In this document: piece after piece, positions 54,543 through 64,000 of the stretch
Numbering within the stretch: position 1 is the stretch's first letter
How the letters are laid out: every line of letters starts with the position of its first letter
Assembly: GCF_033001325.1 (NCBI RefSeq)
Contig: NZ_CP133111.1
Coordinates: 2,480,001-2,544,000, forward strand
Direction of reading: 5' to 3'
DNA: 64,000 nt
Origin: Rhodopseudomonas sp. BAL398
Lineage (GTDB): Bacteria > Pseudomonadota > Alphaproteobacteria > Rhizobiales > Xanthobacteraceae
Position numbers and translations under genes: made by a program
Notes under the pieces: model-generated
The model's input: the letters and a program-made list of their open reading frames with translations, nothing else
Told to the model about the DNA's origin: nothing
Databases searched by the model: none

Positions 54543-56318
54543 ATGGCCGCTGCAACTGACATCGGAGTCTATCGCGAAGCGCTGGTGTTTCTCGGCACCG
54601 CCGGCGTGGTGATTCCGCTGATGGCGCGGCTGCGGGTGTCGCCGGTGCTGGGCTTTCTGATCGCCGGCCTGGTGCTGGGGCCGAACAGTCTCGGCCGGCT
54701 CGACGGCGCCCTGCCCTGGCTCGGCTGGATTTCGATCACCTCTCAGGACGCGGTCGACCGGCTCGCCGAGCTCGGCGTCGCCTTCCTGCTGTTTTCGATC
54801 GGGCTGGAATTGTCGTTCGACCGGCTGTGGACGATGCGCCGGTTGGTGTTCGGCTTCGGCATGCTGCAGGTGGTGCTGACCACCGCGGCGATCAGCGCCG
54901 TCTCCATCGCCTTCGGCAATCCGGTCGACGCCAGTCTGGTGATCGGTGCCTGCCTGGCGCTGTCCTCCACCGCGATCGTGCTGCAGCTGCTCGCCGAGCA
55001 GAAGCGGCTGGCCTCGGTGACGGGACGCAGCATCTTTTCGGTGCTGCTGGCGCAGGATCTGGCGGTAGTGCCGATCCTGTTCCTGATCGTGGTGTTCGGC
55101 GGCAACGGCTCCGGCGGCATCGCCGCGCTCACCACGGATTCGGTGTGGGCGGGGCTGGCCTTGGCGCTGCTGCAGGCAGCGCTCGCGATCGTGCTGATCG
55201 TCGGCGTCGGCCGGCTGATCCTGCGCCGGCTGTTTCGCCAGGTGGCGCAGACCCACAACCGCGAATTGTTCATGGCGACGATCCTGTTCGTGGTGGTCGG
55301 CACCTCGCTGCTGACCCATGTCGCCGGCCTGTCGATGGCGCTCGGCGCCTTCCTGGCCGGGCTGCTGCTGTCGGAGACTGAATTCCACCGCCAGGTCGAA
55401 GTCGATATCGAGCCGTTCAAGGGAATGCTGCTTGGGCTGTTCTTCATCTCGGTCGGGATGCGGATCAACCTCGCCGAAGTGGCGAACCAGCCCTTGATGC
55501 TGGCGACATCGGTGCTGGGCATGGTGGCGCTGAAGGCGGCGATGATCGTCACGCTGGCGCGGCTGTTTGGCCTCGCTTGGCCGGTAGCGGTCGAGACCGG
55601 CCTGTTGCTCGCCGGCGGCGGCGAATTCGCCTTTCTGGTACTCGGCCTCGCCAGCTCCAGCGGGCTGCTGACCCACGATGTCGAGCAATTCATGCTGCTG
55701 GTGGCGTCCGGCACCATGCTGCTGACGCCCTATCTGGCCCGGCTCGGCCGCAAAGCCGGGGCGCGCGTCAGCAACAAGGTCGCGGTCGAGGACGGCTATG
55801 GCAATCCCGGCCCGATCGAGCCCGGGCGGACCATCGTGGTCGGGCATGGCCGGGTCGGTCGGGTCGTTTGCGACATCCTGCAAAAGCAGGGGCAGCCGCT
55901 GATCGCCATCGAGATCGACGCCGATCTGGTGTCGACGAGCCGCAAATCCGACCGCCAGCTGGTCTATGGCGACGCCTCGCAGCGCGCCTTCCTGCGCAAA
56001 TGCGGTCTGGCCGAAGCTCCCGCGCTGGTCATCACCATGCACGATTCAGTAGCCGCCGAGCGCGTGGTCGCCGCCGCCCGCGCCGAGCGCGCCGACATTC
56101 CGGTGATCGTGCGCGCCCGCGACGCCGAACATGCGGTGCGGCTGTTCCGGCTCGGCGCCAGCGAGGTGGTGCGCGAAGTCCTGGAGGCCAGTTTCGAGAT
56201 CACCAGCACGGTGCTGCAGACGCTCGGCCTGCCGATGGGCAAGGTGATCGCGATCATCCATGAGGAGCGCGACGAGCGCAGAAAACCATTGCGCGAAGGC
56301 CGCGCCACCGCCGAGTGA
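54543..56318 (+). CDS. CPA2 family cation/proton antiporter with RCK (TrkA-N) domain, Kef-like
   Basis: 591 residues. Residues 1-390 form about 12-13 membrane helices with the Na/H exchanger core (FLLFSIGLELSFDRL, GACLALSSTAIVLQLLAEQK, LLLAGGGEFAFLVLGL). Residues 415-540 are a Rossmann RCK_N domain with GHGRVGRVVCDIL and YGDASQRAFLRKCG. Proteins of this type export K+ or exchange it for H+. No glutathione-site or KefF/KefG ancillary gene is adjacent, so glutathione gating cannot be claimed. It starts at ATG 54543. Confidence 0.9.
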   Translation: MAAATDIGVYREALVFLGTAGVVIPLMARLRVSPVLGFLIAGLVLGPNSLGRLDGALPWLGWISITSQDAVDRLAELGVAFLLFSIGLELSFDRLWTMRRLVFGFGMLQVVLTTAAISAVSIAFGNPVDASLVIGACLALSSTAIVLQLLAEQKRLASVTGRSIFSVLLAQDLAVVPILFLIVVFGGNGSGGIAALTTDSVWAGLALALLQAALAIVLIVGVGRLILRRLFRQVAQTHNRELFMATILFVVVGTSLLTHVAGLSMALGAFLAGLLLSETEFHRQVEVDIEPFKGMLLGLFFISVGMRINLAEVANQPLMLATSVLGMVALKAAMIVTLARLFGLAWPVAVETGLLLAGGGEFAFLVLGLASSSGLLTHDVEQFMLLVASGTMLLTPYLARLGRKAGARVSNKVAVEDGYGNPGPIEPGRTIVVGHGRVGRVVCDILQKQGQPLIAIEIDADLVSTSRKSDRQLVYGDASQRAFLRKCGLAEAPALVITMHDSVAAERVVAAARAERADIPVIVRARDAEHAVRLFRLGASEVVREVLEASFEITSTVLQTLGLPMGKVIAIIHEERDERRKPLREGRATAE

Positions 56319-56393
56319 TCAGGCGTTGCGGATCGCCGCCAACAGTCTATCTGATGCGGCTTGTGCTACGGCCCGCCCGCGTCAGGAGAGCAA

Positions 56394-58460
56394 ATGACCA
56401 TTCCCCCCAATCCCACCGACGGCAGCGCCGATCCCTTGCTCTGGCTCGAACAGATCGAGGGCGAGCGCGCGGTGGCCTGGGTCGAGGCGCAGAACGCCCG
56501 CACCGACACGGCGCTTTGCGACGATTCCTACCGCGCCGATTTCGACGCCGCGCTGGCGATCCTCAATGCCGACGACCGCATCCCCTTCGTCGGCAAATCC
56601 GGCGACTGGCTGTATAATTTCTGGAAGGACGCGGCCCATCCGCGCGGGCTGTGGCGACGCACCACGCTCGACAGCTATCGCAGCGCCGCGCCGGACTGGG
56701 ACGTGCTGCTCGACATCGACGCGCTCAACGCCACAGAGAGCGTTTCATGGGCCTTCGCCGGAGCCGTGCGCTCGCCCGACAAGAGCCGGGCGCTGGTCAG
56801 CCTGTCATTCAACGGCACCGACGCAGTCGAGGTCCGCGAATTCGACCTCGCCGGCAAGAGCTTCGTCGCCGGCGGCTTCGTGCTGCCGCAGGCCAAGACC
56901 CAGGTCGCCTGGCTCGACCGCGACACCATCCTGTTCGGCAGCGCCTTCGGCGCCGACGACACCACCGCGGCCGGCTATGCGCGGCTGGTGCGGCGCTGGC
57001 GGCGCGGCACGCCGCTCGCCGCCGCCGACACCGTGTTCGCCGTGGAGCCGGACGACGTCGCCGCCTGGTTCGGCGTCAACCATCGGCCCGGCCATGAATC
57101 GGTCAGCTATGCGCGCGCGCTGGACTTCACCCGCTCGCAGAGCTTCATCGAACCACGGCACGGCGCTTATGCCGGGCAACGCATCCGGCTCGAGCTGCCC
57201 GAGGAAGTCGCCTTCTCGCACGAGGCCGCCACACTGCTGGTCAGCCCGAAACAGGATTGGGCCATCGGCGGACAGACCATCGCGTCCGGCGCGCTGGTGG
57301 CGATCGCGCTCGATCGTTTTCTCGCGGGTGTGCGCGATTTCGAGATCGTGTTCAGGCCGGAGCCGACCCGCGCGCTGCAATCCTGGCTGGAGACTCGCCA
57401 CGGCGTGGTGCTGGAGATCCTCGACAATGTCCGTGGCCGCGTCGTGCTCGCCAGCCGCGGCGAGGCCGGCTGGACCGAGAGCGCGATTCCCGGCCTGCCC
57501 GACAACGCCTCGATCGGCGCGCAGGCTTTCGGCGGCGAGGACGATCCTGATCTCGGCACCGACATTCTGCTCACCATCACCAGCTTCGAGCGCCCGACCT
57601 CGACCGCGCTGTGGACCGGCTGCGGCGCGCCGCAGCCGCTGAAACAGGCGCCGACCTCGTTCGACGCCACCGGCATCGAGGTCAAGCAGTGCCACGCCGT
57701 CGCCGCCGACGGCACGAGGATTCCGTATTTCCTGATCGGCAAGGATCTGGCGGCGAAAGGCCCGCGCCCGACCATCCTGTATGGCTATGGCGGCTTCGAA
57801 GTGTCGCTGACGCCGGCCTATCTGGGCGTCACCGGCAAGCTCTGGCTCGAACGCGGCCACCTTTATGCGCTGGCCAATATCCGCGGCGGCGGCGAATTCG
57901 GCCCGGCCTGGCATCTGGCTTCGCGCAAGGCCACCAAGCACGTCGCCCATGACGATTTCGCCGCGGTGGCGCGCGATCTCGCCACCAGCGGCGTTACCAC
58001 GGCGCAGCAGCTCGCCTGCCAGGGCGGCAGCAATGGCGGACTGCTGGTCGGCAATATGCTGACGCGCTATCCGGAGCTGTTCGGCGCGGTGTGGTGCGCG
58101 GTGCCGCTGTTGGACATGGCGCGCTACACCAAGCTGTTGGCGGGGCAAAGCTGGATCGCCGAATATGGCGATCCCGACAATGCCGAGGAGTGGGACTTCA
58201 TCCGCAAATTCTCGCCCTATCACCTGATCGAAGCCGGCCGGCCCTATCCACCGATCTTCATCACCACCAACCGCACCGACGACCGCGTCCATCCCGGCCA
58301 CGCCCGCAAGATGGCGGCGCGGCTCGAACAATCGAACTATCGGGTCTGGTTCAACGAGACCGTCGCCGGCGGCCATTCCGGCGGGGTCGACAATCTCAAA
58401 CAGGCGCAGAGCCAGGCCCTCGGCTTCGCCTTTCTGCGCCGGACGATTGCGGTGGCGTGA
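56394..58460 (+). CDS. Prolyl oligopeptidase family (S9A) peptidase
   Basis: 688 residues: an N-terminal seven-bladed propeller region (about 20-420) and a C-terminal alpha/beta hydrolase. The nucleophile is Ser546 in QGGSNGGLLVGNM. The catalytic Asp is in TNRTDDRVHPGHARK and the His in AGGHSGGVDN. IRGGGEFGPAWH is the family oxyanion block. There is no signal peptide, so it is cytosolic. It cleaves short peptides, usually after proline or basic residues. AGGAGAGCAA precedes ATG 56394. It lies 75 bases behind the antiporter gene. Confidence 0.92.
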   Translation: MTIPPNPTDGSADPLLWLEQIEGERAVAWVEAQNARTDTALCDDSYRADFDAALAILNADDRIPFVGKSGDWLYNFWKDAAHPRGLWRRTTLDSYRSAAPDWDVLLDIDALNATESVSWAFAGAVRSPDKSRALVSLSFNGTDAVEVREFDLAGKSFVAGGFVLPQAKTQVAWLDRDTILFGSAFGADDTTAAGYARLVRRWRRGTPLAAADTVFAVEPDDVAAWFGVNHRPGHESVSYARALDFTRSQSFIEPRHGAYAGQRIRLELPEEVAFSHEAATLLVSPKQDWAIGGQTIASGALVAIALDRFLAGVRDFEIVFRPEPTRALQSWLETRHGVVLEILDNVRGRVVLASRGEAGWTESAIPGLPDNASIGAQAFGGEDDPDLGTDILLTITSFERPTSTALWTGCGAPQPLKQAPTSFDATGIEVKQCHAVAADGTRIPYFLIGKDLAAKGPRPTILYGYGGFEVSLTPAYLGVTGKLWLERGHLYALANIRGGGEFGPAWHLASRKATKHVAHDDFAAVARDLATSGVTTAQQLACQGGSNGGLLVGNMLTRYPELFGAVWCAVPLLDMARYTKLLAGQSWIAEYGDPDNAEEWDFIRKFSPYHLIEAGRPYPPIFITTNRTDDRVHPGHARKMAARLEQSNYRVWFNETVAGGHSGGVDNLKQAQSQALGFAFLRRTIAVA

Positions 58461-58509
58461 GCGCGACGTGGCGCGAGCGCGCGACGCGGCACCATTAAAC
58501 CCTCAAACT

Positions 58510-58670
58510 GTCATCCCGGGGCGTGAGCAGCGCAAGCTGCGAATGAACCCGGGATCCATAACCCCTGTGCCCGCGTTCGACATCCAAGGCCGACGTCAGC
58601 GGGTGATCTTGCACACCGGGAGTATGGATTCCGGGTTCGCTCGGCCTGCGGCCTCGCGCCCCGGAATGAC
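58510..58670. repeat. Dispersed palindromic repeat, family A
   Basis: GTCATCCCGGGGCGTGAGCA...GAACCCGGGATCCATA and TATGGATTCCGGGTTCGCTC...CGCGCCCCGGAATGAC, between convergent genes. Confidence 0.85.
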
Positions 58671-58701
58671 TGGCGGGCGTGATGCGCGTCGCGCCGATCA
58701 G

Positions 58702-59478
58702 CTACCCGGCCGGCGCCCGGCGATAGTGATAGCGATGCAATTCGGTATCGAGCTTGAGGCTGCGATACAGCGCGCGGCCGGCGGCATTGTCGGCGGTGAC
58801 CTGCAGGCAGGCGGCCTCCGCGCCGCGGGTCGCCGCCCAGGCGAACAGCGCCAGCATCATCCGCGCGCCGAGGCCGGCGCCGCGATGGCGCTCGCTGACC
58901 ACCACCGATTCGCAGCACAGCAAGCGGTCCTGGATCGCCCCATAGGCGGTGGCGACGATCTCGCCGTCGCGGCGTAGCGCCACAAAGCCGGCCGGCAGCG
59001 CGATCGCATCAATCACGCGGCCATAGATCGCGGCCTGCGCCGGCGCATGGTTCTGCAATCGGCTCATCGCCGCGCGCCAGTCGGCGCCGGCCGCCGTCTC
59101 GATCGTCACCGCGGCATCGGCCGCCTGGCTGCGGCCGGCAAGGTCGCCATAGAGCGTGCAGCTCTCGCCTTCGGCCGCAAAGCCGAGCTGCTCCAGCTCG
59201 CCCGCGATTTGCGGATCGAGCAAAGCCGGCACCCGCACGATCAAGGGCTCGTTCTGCGCGTGATAGAGCTGCGTGAAGAACGGGAGCTCGGCGGCGATCG
59301 AGGTGGCATCGCCGCGTAGCGGATTGACCGAATTGGCGCGGCGCGACACGCCCTCGCCGAACCGCGCCAGCCAGCCGCCATGCACCACGCAGCGCAACGC
59401 CGGCCAGGCGTTCAGGCAAATCTCCTCGACCCGCCAGCCCAGCGCGCGGTCTTGAGCACGGTCTGATTGCATTGTCAT
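58702..59478 (-). CDS. GNAT family N-acetyltransferase
   Basis: 258 residues. An N-terminal domain of about 120 residues (CLNAWPALRCVVHGGWLARF...) precedes a GNAT domain. Its acetyl-CoA motif is VVVSERHRGAGLGARMMLAL, followed by CLQVTADNAAGRALYRSLKL, the typical final helix-strand. The substrate is unknown. ATG 59478 and an ATG two codons later are both possible. It is not part of a toxin-antitoxin pair. Confidence 0.85.
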   Translation of the reverse strand: MTMQSDRAQDRALGWRVEEICLNAWPALRCVVHGGWLARFGEGVSRRANSVNPLRGDATSIAAELPFFTQLYHAQNEPLIVRVPALLDPQIAGELEQLGFAAEGESCTLYGDLAGRSQAADAAVTIETAAGADWRAAMSRLQNHAPAQAAIYGRVIDAIALPAGFVALRRDGEIVATAYGAIQDRLLCCESVVVSERHRGAGLGARMMLALFAWAATRGAEAACLQVTADNAAGRALYRSLKLDTELHRYHYRRAPAG

Positions 59479-59572
59479 AATCGTCGATCCAGTTTGAAAT
59501 TGCCCCGTCCGCGCGAGCCGCTCTCTTATTGAGCTTGCCGCATCAATGCAAACCGCAGGTCGGCAAGTCGGC

Positions 59573-60490
59573 TCAGACCGTCGACGCCGGCTTCGGCCGC
59601 TGCAGCGCCAGCGCGACGCCGGCCAATGTCAGCACCAGGGCCGCGACCTGACGCCAGCCCAGCGGTTCGCCCAGCGCCAACGCGGCTGCGACCACGCCGA
59701 TGATCGGCACCACCAGGATGGCGATCGACGCCGTCGTGGTCGGCAGCCGACCGAGCGCAGCGAACCAGCTGAGATAGCACAGCCCCATCGGCACCAGCGT
59801 CATATAGAGCAACACCGCGGCGCCGCCGGCGCTGAGCGCGCCGATATCAGGTCGCTCGAACATCAGCCCGAGACCGATCATCGGCAGGCAGCCGAGCCCG
59901 ACCTGCCAGGCCACCAGCACAGTCGGCGGCATCGGCAATGCGGTCCGGGTCAGCACGCCGCCCAGCGCGAACAGCGTCGCGGCTGCCAGCGCCAGGCCGA
60001 CGCCGATCAGCCGATCGGGACCCAGCGCCAGCGACTGGCCGCCGAACAGCACGGCGATGCCGCAGATCCCGAGCAGCAGGCCGACGCCATCGCGCCAGGC
60101 CGGTCGTTGGCCGAGCACCGGCCAGGCAAACAGCGTCGCCCAGATCGGCATCGTATAGACCAGCAGCGATCCTTCGCTGACGCTGAGATATTTCATCGCC
60201 ATGGTGCCGAAGCCCATCCAGGCGAACACATTGGTGAAGGCCGCGAACGACAGCCGGGCGCCGAAACCGCGCGGCACCGCGAGGCTCTCGCCGCGCCCGC
60301 GCGCGATCAGCGCCAGGATGATCGCGGCGGCAACGCCCGACACGCCGCGCGAGAACAGCGGCGGCCAATCGGCGAGCAGGATCTTGATCGCCGGCCAGTT
60401 CAGCCCCCAGCCGAAGGCGGTGACCGCGAGAAGGGCCAATCCGATCCAGCGATCGTGCGGTCGTCGATTCAGCGATGGCGAAGGCGGCAT
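59573..60490 (-). CDS. EamA/DMT family transporter
   Basis: 305 residues, ten membrane helices in two EamA repeats: LLAVTAFGWGLNWPAIKILL in the first, and GVGLALAAATLFALGGVLTR opening the second, closing with VVPIIGVVAAALALGEPL. Such carriers export amino acids, nucleosides or metabolites. The ligand is not inferable. It lies 66 bases downstream of the alaS stop on the same strand, possibly in the same transcript. Confidence 0.9.
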   Translation of the reverse strand: MPPSPSLNRRPHDRWIGLALLAVTAFGWGLNWPAIKILLADWPPLFSRGVSGVAAAIILALIARGRGESLAVPRGFGARLSFAAFTNVFAWMGFGTMAMKYLSVSEGSLLVYTMPIWATLFAWPVLGQRPAWRDGVGLLLGICGIAVLFGGQSLALGPDRLIGVGLALAAATLFALGGVLTRTALPMPPTVLVAWQVGLGCLPMIGLGLMFERPDIGALSAGGAAVLLYMTLVPMGLCYLSWFAALGRLPTTTASIAILVVPIIGVVAAALALGEPLGWRQVAALVLTLAGVALALQRPKPASTV

Positions 60491-60556
60491 GGTGATAACT
60501 TCCCGCCCGAGGCAGCGTCGCGACGATTCAGCCGGCGCGACCCATTGGGTCGCGCG

Positions 60557-63238
60557 TCAGGATGCGCCCATCGCGGCCGCGATGGCGTCGAGTGCCGCTG
60601 CCGCCTTGGTGCCGTCGGGGCCGCCGGCCTGCGCCATGTCGGGGCGGCCGCCGCCGCCCTTGCCGCCGAGCGCGCCCGAGGCGATCTTGACCAGATCGAC
60701 GGCGTTGAAGCGCTTGACCAGATCCGGAGTGACGCCGACCACGACGCCGGCCTTGCCGTCGTCGGTGACGCCGACGATTGCCACCACGCCGGAGCCGAGC
60801 TGCTTCTTGCCGTCGTCGGCCAAGCCCTTGAGATCCTTCATCTCGATGCCCTCGACCGCGCGCGCCATCAGCTTGACGTCGCCGACCTCGCGCACGCCGG
60901 CGCCATTGGCCGCAACACCACCGGCCGCGGCGCCGCCACCCATCGCCAGCCGCTTGCGCGCCTCGGCTAGATCACGTTCGAGCTTCTTGCGCTCGTCCAT
61001 CAAGGCGGCGATCCGCGCCGGCATCTCCTCGAGCGGGGTACGTAGTTCGGCCGCTGCCGCGCGAGCGGTGGCGATCGCCGCATTGGCATTGTGGCGGGCC
61101 TGACGCCCGGTCAGCGCCTCGATCCGGCGCACGCCGGAGGCGACCGCGCTCTCGCCGGTGACCGAGATCAGCCCGATATCGCCGGTGCGCCGGACATGGG
61201 TGCCGCCGCATAATTCGACCGACCAGCCCAGCGCATTATTGCCGGTCTCGCGCGCGGTCTTGCCCATCGACACCACGCGGACCTCGTCGCCATATTTCTC
61301 GCCGAACAGCGCGCGGGCGCCGGCCTCGCGGGCGTCGTCGACCGCCATCAGCCGGGTGGTGACTTCGTCGTTTTCCAGCACGATCTCGTTGGCGATGTCC
61401 TCGACGCGGCGCAACTCGTCGGCCGTGATCGGTTTTTGATGCACGAAGTCGAAGCGCAGCCGGTCAGGCGCCACCAGCGAGCCCTTCTGGGCGATGTGAT
61501 CGCCCAGCACCTGGCGCAGCGCCTCGTGCAGCAGATGGGTAGCGGAGTGATTGGCGCGGATCGCGCTGCGCCGCGTGTGATCGACCTCGAGCAGCAGCGC
61601 CGCGCCGGGTTTCAGCGTGCCGCGCTCGACCGTGCCGATATGAACGAACAGATCTCCAGCGCGCTTCTGGGTCTCGGTGACGTGGAACACGACGCCCTCG
61701 CCCGCCATCGTTCCGGTGTCGCCGACCTGGCCGCCTGACTCCGCGTAGAACGGGGTCTGGTTCAGCACGATCGCGCCGGTCTCGCCGGGACCGAGCTGAT
61801 CGACCTGCTGGCCGTCCTTGACCAGCGCGCCGACCACGCCTTCGGCGGTCTCGGTCTCGTAGCCCAGGAATTCGGTGGCGCCGAGCGTCTCGCGCAGGCC
61901 GAACCAGACATTCTCCGAGGCGGTGTCGCCGCTGCCCGACCATGACGCCCGCGCCTTGGCGCGCTGGCGGTCCATCGCGTCGGTGAAGGAGGCGATGTCG
62001 ACGCTGATGCCGCGGTTGCGCAGCGCGTCCTGGGTCAGGTCCAGCGGAAATCCATAGGTGTCGTACAGCGTGAATGCGGTCTCGCCGTCGAACATGTCGC
62101 CCTTTTTCAGGCTGCTGCTCTTCTCGTCGAGAATGATCAGCCCGCGGTCCAGCGTCTTGCGGAAACGGGTTTCTTCCAGCCGCAGCGTCTCCTCGATCAT
62201 CGGCTCGGCGCGCACCAGTTCAGGATAGGCCTGGCCCATCTCGCGCACCAGCGCCCAGACCAGCCGCCACATCAACGGTTCGGTGGCGCCGAGCAGCTGG
62301 CCGTGGCGCATCGCCCGGCGCATGATCCGGCGCAGCACATAGCCGCGGCCCTCATTCGACGGCAGCACGCCGTCGGCGATCAGGAACGACGATGCCCGCA
62401 GATGGTCGGCGATCACCCGCAGCGAGGCCTTCTGCGGGCCGTGCGGATCGGCGCCGGTCAGTTCGGCGATGGCGCGGATCAGGGAAACGAACAGGTCGAT
62501 GTCGTAATTGTCGTGCTTGCCCTGCAACACCGCGGCGACCCGCTCCAGCCCCATGCCGGTGTCGATCGACGGTTTCGGTAGCGCCAGCCGGTTGCCCGGC
62601 GCGATCTGCTCATATTGCATGAACACCAGATTCCAGATCTCGATGAAGCGGTCGCCATCCTCATCGAGCGAGCCCGGAGGGCCGCCGGGAATCTTGTCGC
62701 CATGGTCGAAGAAGATTTCCGAACACGGCCCGCACGGGCCGGTGTCGCCCATCTGCCAGAAATTGTCCGAGGTCGGGATCCGGATGATCTTGGAGTCCGG
62801 CAGGCCGGCGATCTTTTTCCACAGCGCAAACGCTTCGTCGTCCTCGGAATACACCGTCACCAGCAGCCGGTCCTTGGACAGGCCGTATTCCTTGGTGATC
62901 AGGTTCCAGGCCAGCTCGATGGCGCGATCCTTGAAATAATCGCCGAACGAGAAATTGCCCAGCATCTCGAAGAAGGTGTGGTGCCGCGCGGTGTAGCCGA
63001 CATTGTCGAGGTCATTGTGCTTGCCGCCGGCGCGGACGCATTTCTGCGAGGTGGTGGCGCGCGGATTGGTGCGCTTCTCGACCCCGGTGAACACGTTCTT
63101 GAACTGCACCATGCCGGCATTGGTAAACATCAATGTCGGATCGTTGCGCGGCACCAGCGGCGACGACGGCACGATCTCGTGGCCGTTGCTGGCGAAGTAG
63201 TTCAAAAACGTGGACCTGATTTCGTTAACGCCGCTCAT
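60557..63238 (-). CDS. alaS: Alanine--tRNA ligase
   Basis: 893 residues, full length. Catalytic class II core: [38 protein letters not shown] (motif region) and [20 protein letters not shown]. The editing domain zinc site is in [12 protein letters not shown] and [15 protein letters not shown]-terminal DHHA1/coiled-coil region follows ([33 protein letters not shown]). It charges tRNA-Ala and hydrolyses Ser/Gly-tRNA-Ala. ATG 63238 begins [12 protein letters not shown]; an ATG two codons earlier is possible. Confidence 0.97.
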   Translation of the reverse strand: MSGVNEIRSTFLNYFASNGHEIVPSSPLVPRNDPTLMFTNAGMVQFKNVFTGVEKRTNPRATTSQKCVRAGGKHNDLDNVGYTARHHTFFEMLGNFSFGDYFKDRAIELAWNLITKEYGLSKDRLLVTVYSEDDEAFALWKKIAGLPDSKIIRIPTSDNFWQMGDTGPCGPCSEIFFDHGDKIPGGPPGSLDEDGDRFIEIWNLVFMQYEQIAPGNRLALPKPSIDTGMGLERVAAVLQGKHDNYDIDLFVSLIRAIAELTGADPHGPQKASLRVIADHLRASSFLIADGVLPSNEGRGYVLRRIMRRAMRHGQLLGATEPLMWRLVWALVREMGQAYPELVRAEPMIEETLRLEETRFRKTLDRGLIILDEKSSSLKKGDMFDGETAFTLYDTYGFPLDLTQDALRNRGISVDIASFTDAMDRQRAKARASWSGSGDTASENVWFGLRETLGATEFLGYETETAEGVVGALVKDGQQVDQLGPGETGAIVLNQTPFYAESGGQVGDTGTMAGEGVVFHVTETQKRAGDLFVHIGTVERGTLKPGAALLLEVDHTRRSAIRANHSATHLLHEALRQVLGDHIAQKGSLVAPDRLRFDFVHQKPITADELRRVEDIANEIVLENDEVTTRLMAVDDAREAGARALFGEKYGDEVRVVSMGKTARETGNNALGWSVELCGGTHVRRTGDIGLISVTGESAVASGVRRIEALTGRQARHNANAAIATARAAAAELRTPLEEMPARIAALMDERKKLERDLAEARKRLAMGGGAAAGGVAANGAGVREVGDVKLMARAVEGIEMKDLKGLADDGKKQLGSGVVAIVGVTDDGKAGVVVGVTPDLVKRFNAVDLVKIASGALGGKGGGGRPDMAQAGGPDGTKAAAALDAIAAAMGAS

Positions 63239-63503
63239 GTTCATCCAATCGCCCAGGATCGCCTCGCGTGTGCCGGTCGGATAGATCGCTTCCTGGCGCA
63301 CCGCTTTTAGACGCGAGCAACCCCGCTGTCCAGAAAGTGGGCGCGTATTCAGGGGCTTGCCGCTGGCCCCGCGACCTGGCGGCAATCCCGCCGTCACCGG
63401 CCGCGCAACTCACCCGCGATATAACAGCCGTTGATAGATACCGCAGCTGCGTTGACAGCCTTGTTCAAGCCGTGTTTGTCTCTTATTTGTAGACTTAAGT
63501 CAT

Positions 63504-63669
63504 GTCGGGAGAGATCGGCCGCAAGGCCGGCGCCGAAGGAGCAACCGCCCCGGAAACTCTCAGGCAAACGGACCGCGTGACTTGATGACATCTGGAAAGA
63601 GACCGGCCGGCCAAATGGTCCGGCGCGGGTCCGCCGACGGGATAATACTCTCAGGCACAGCGACAGATG
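63504..63669 (+). ncRNA. Tandem glycine riboswitch (gcvT element)
   Basis: Two aptamers in series with the conserved CTCTCAGGCAAACGGACC (63557-63574) and CTCTCAGGCACAGCGACAG (63649-63667) cores, each preceded by GGAGAG- or GAAAGAG-type 5' halves. The second P1 helix pairs CATCTG (63589-63594) with CAGATG (63664-63669). Glycine binding should turn on the downstream gcvT. A weak promoter may lie at TTGTTC (63461) and TATTTG (63484). Confidence 0.93.
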
Positions 63670-63717
63670 GGGCTCTATTGGTTAACGGGAAATAGGTCTC
63701 GGGAACCGCGGGAGCCC
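63670..63717 (+). promoter_or_regulatory. Expression platform masking the gcvT ribosome site
   Basis: GGGCTC (63670-63675), directly after the second aptamer, can pair with GAGCCC (63712-63717). The latter includes part of the ribosome site GCGGGAG (63708-63714), seven bases before the gcvT ATG. This suggests control at translation. There is no T-run terminator. Confidence 0.6.
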
Positions 63718-63721
63718 ATTC

Positions 63722-64000
63722 ATGGTTGCGCGTGACGCTAGCCCATTGCCGATCAAACGTACTGCGCTCCACGCGCTGCATCTGGCACGCGGCGGAAAAA
63801 TGGTGCCGTTCGCCGGCTATGAAATGCCGGTGCAATACGCCGCCGGCGTCCTCAAGGAACATCTCCACACCCGCGCCAAGGCCGGCCTATTCGACGTCTC
63901 CCATATGGGGCAGATCGAATTGCGGGCCAAATCCGGCCGGCTGGAAGACGCCGCCAAGGCGCTGGAATGGCTGATTCCGCAGGACGTCATCGCGCTGGCG
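63722..64000 (+). CDS. gcvT: Aminomethyltransferase GcvT (glycine cleavage T protein), N-terminal part
   Basis: The first 93 codons are present and the gene runs off the window. [20 protein letters not shown]-like start, then [20 protein letters not shown] and [15 protein letters not shown] are the GcvT folate-binding N-domain marks. It transfers the aminomethyl carbon of glycine to tetrahydrofolate. The tandem glycine riboswitch directly upstream confirms the assignment. Confidence 0.95.
   Translation, partial: MVARDASPLPIKRTALHALHLARGGKMVPFAGYEMPVQYAAGVLKEHLHTRAKAGLFDVSHMGQIELRAKSGRLEDAAKALEWLIPQDVIALA

Noticed and set aside
54522-56042. A minus-strand frame rich in Gln/His/Asp opposite the antiporter gene.
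   Set aside because: It is the typical complement of a hydrophobic membrane-protein gene in high-GC DNA.

Overview
The window is high-GC chromosomal DNA from an alphaproteobacterium, most likely of the Rhodopseudomonas/Bradyrhizobium (Nitrobacteraceae) group. Several features support this: the F1-ATPase zeta inhibitor (DUF1476) gene divergent from purC; a purC-purS-purQ...purL series; an EcfG-type promoter (GGAAC-N16-CGTTA); CtrA-type boxes (TTAA-N7-TTAA); and many copies of the palindromic intergenic repeats typical of these genomes. The assignment is inferred from gene content, not from a search.

Layout. 1-4.6 kb: the end of a LivF-like ATPase, a branched-chain amino acid binding protein, a CcdA-like protein, a P1 peptidase and an EF-hand protein. 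4.9-9.1 kb: rpe, then an accessory stretch with an AT-richer HNH gene, a nest of repeats and an IS110-family element inserted in the arm of a palindromic repeat. 9.3-18.1 kb: purB, a TacA/TacT-type toxin-antitoxin pair translationally coupled to a MOSC gene, murI, a SnoaL-like gene flanked by copies of the murI 3' end, an E2-like acyltransferase, rpsD, threonine aldolase and an exported Arg/Gly-repeat protein. 18.5-28.2 kb: serine hydrolase, macro-domain protein, monothiol glutaredoxin, an ergothioneine operon (egtB-egtD-isochorismatase-like) behind a general-stress promoter, an HNH-like gene behind a CtrA box, ltrA-like, bolA, DUF427 and an acyltransferase. 28.4-36.8 kb: purL, a TrpB2-type enzyme, two small coiled-coil genes, purQ, purS, purC, the zeta subunit gene and a Gre-like factor. 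38.1-45.5 kb: a type I restriction-modification operon, hsdM-hsdS-rhuM-hsdR. 45.6-52.5 kb: a PEP-mutase/isocitrate-lyase-family gene divergent from a LysR-MFS pair, a frameshifted DUF2147 gene, a second IS110-family element, a decayed toxin-antitoxin locus, and trmJ fused to a DUF559 nuclease-like domain. 52.9-64 kb: icd, a CPA2 antiporter, an S9 peptidase, GNAT, an EamA transporter, alaS, and a tandem glycine riboswitch in front of gcvT, which runs off the end.

Themes. Purine synthesis genes (purB, purL, purQ, purS, purC) and stress/redox functions (ergothioneine, monothiol Grx, BolA) form the core. Accessory material sits between core genes and includes two IS110-family elements with structured noncoding flanks, two toxin-antitoxin loci (one broken) and one restriction system. 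At two places the 3' end of a core gene (murI, trmJ) has been copied to the far side of inserted DNA. The most original leads are the predicted guide-RNA region of the first IS110 element, whose internal loop matches both halves of its actual insertion site, and the duplicated gene ends.
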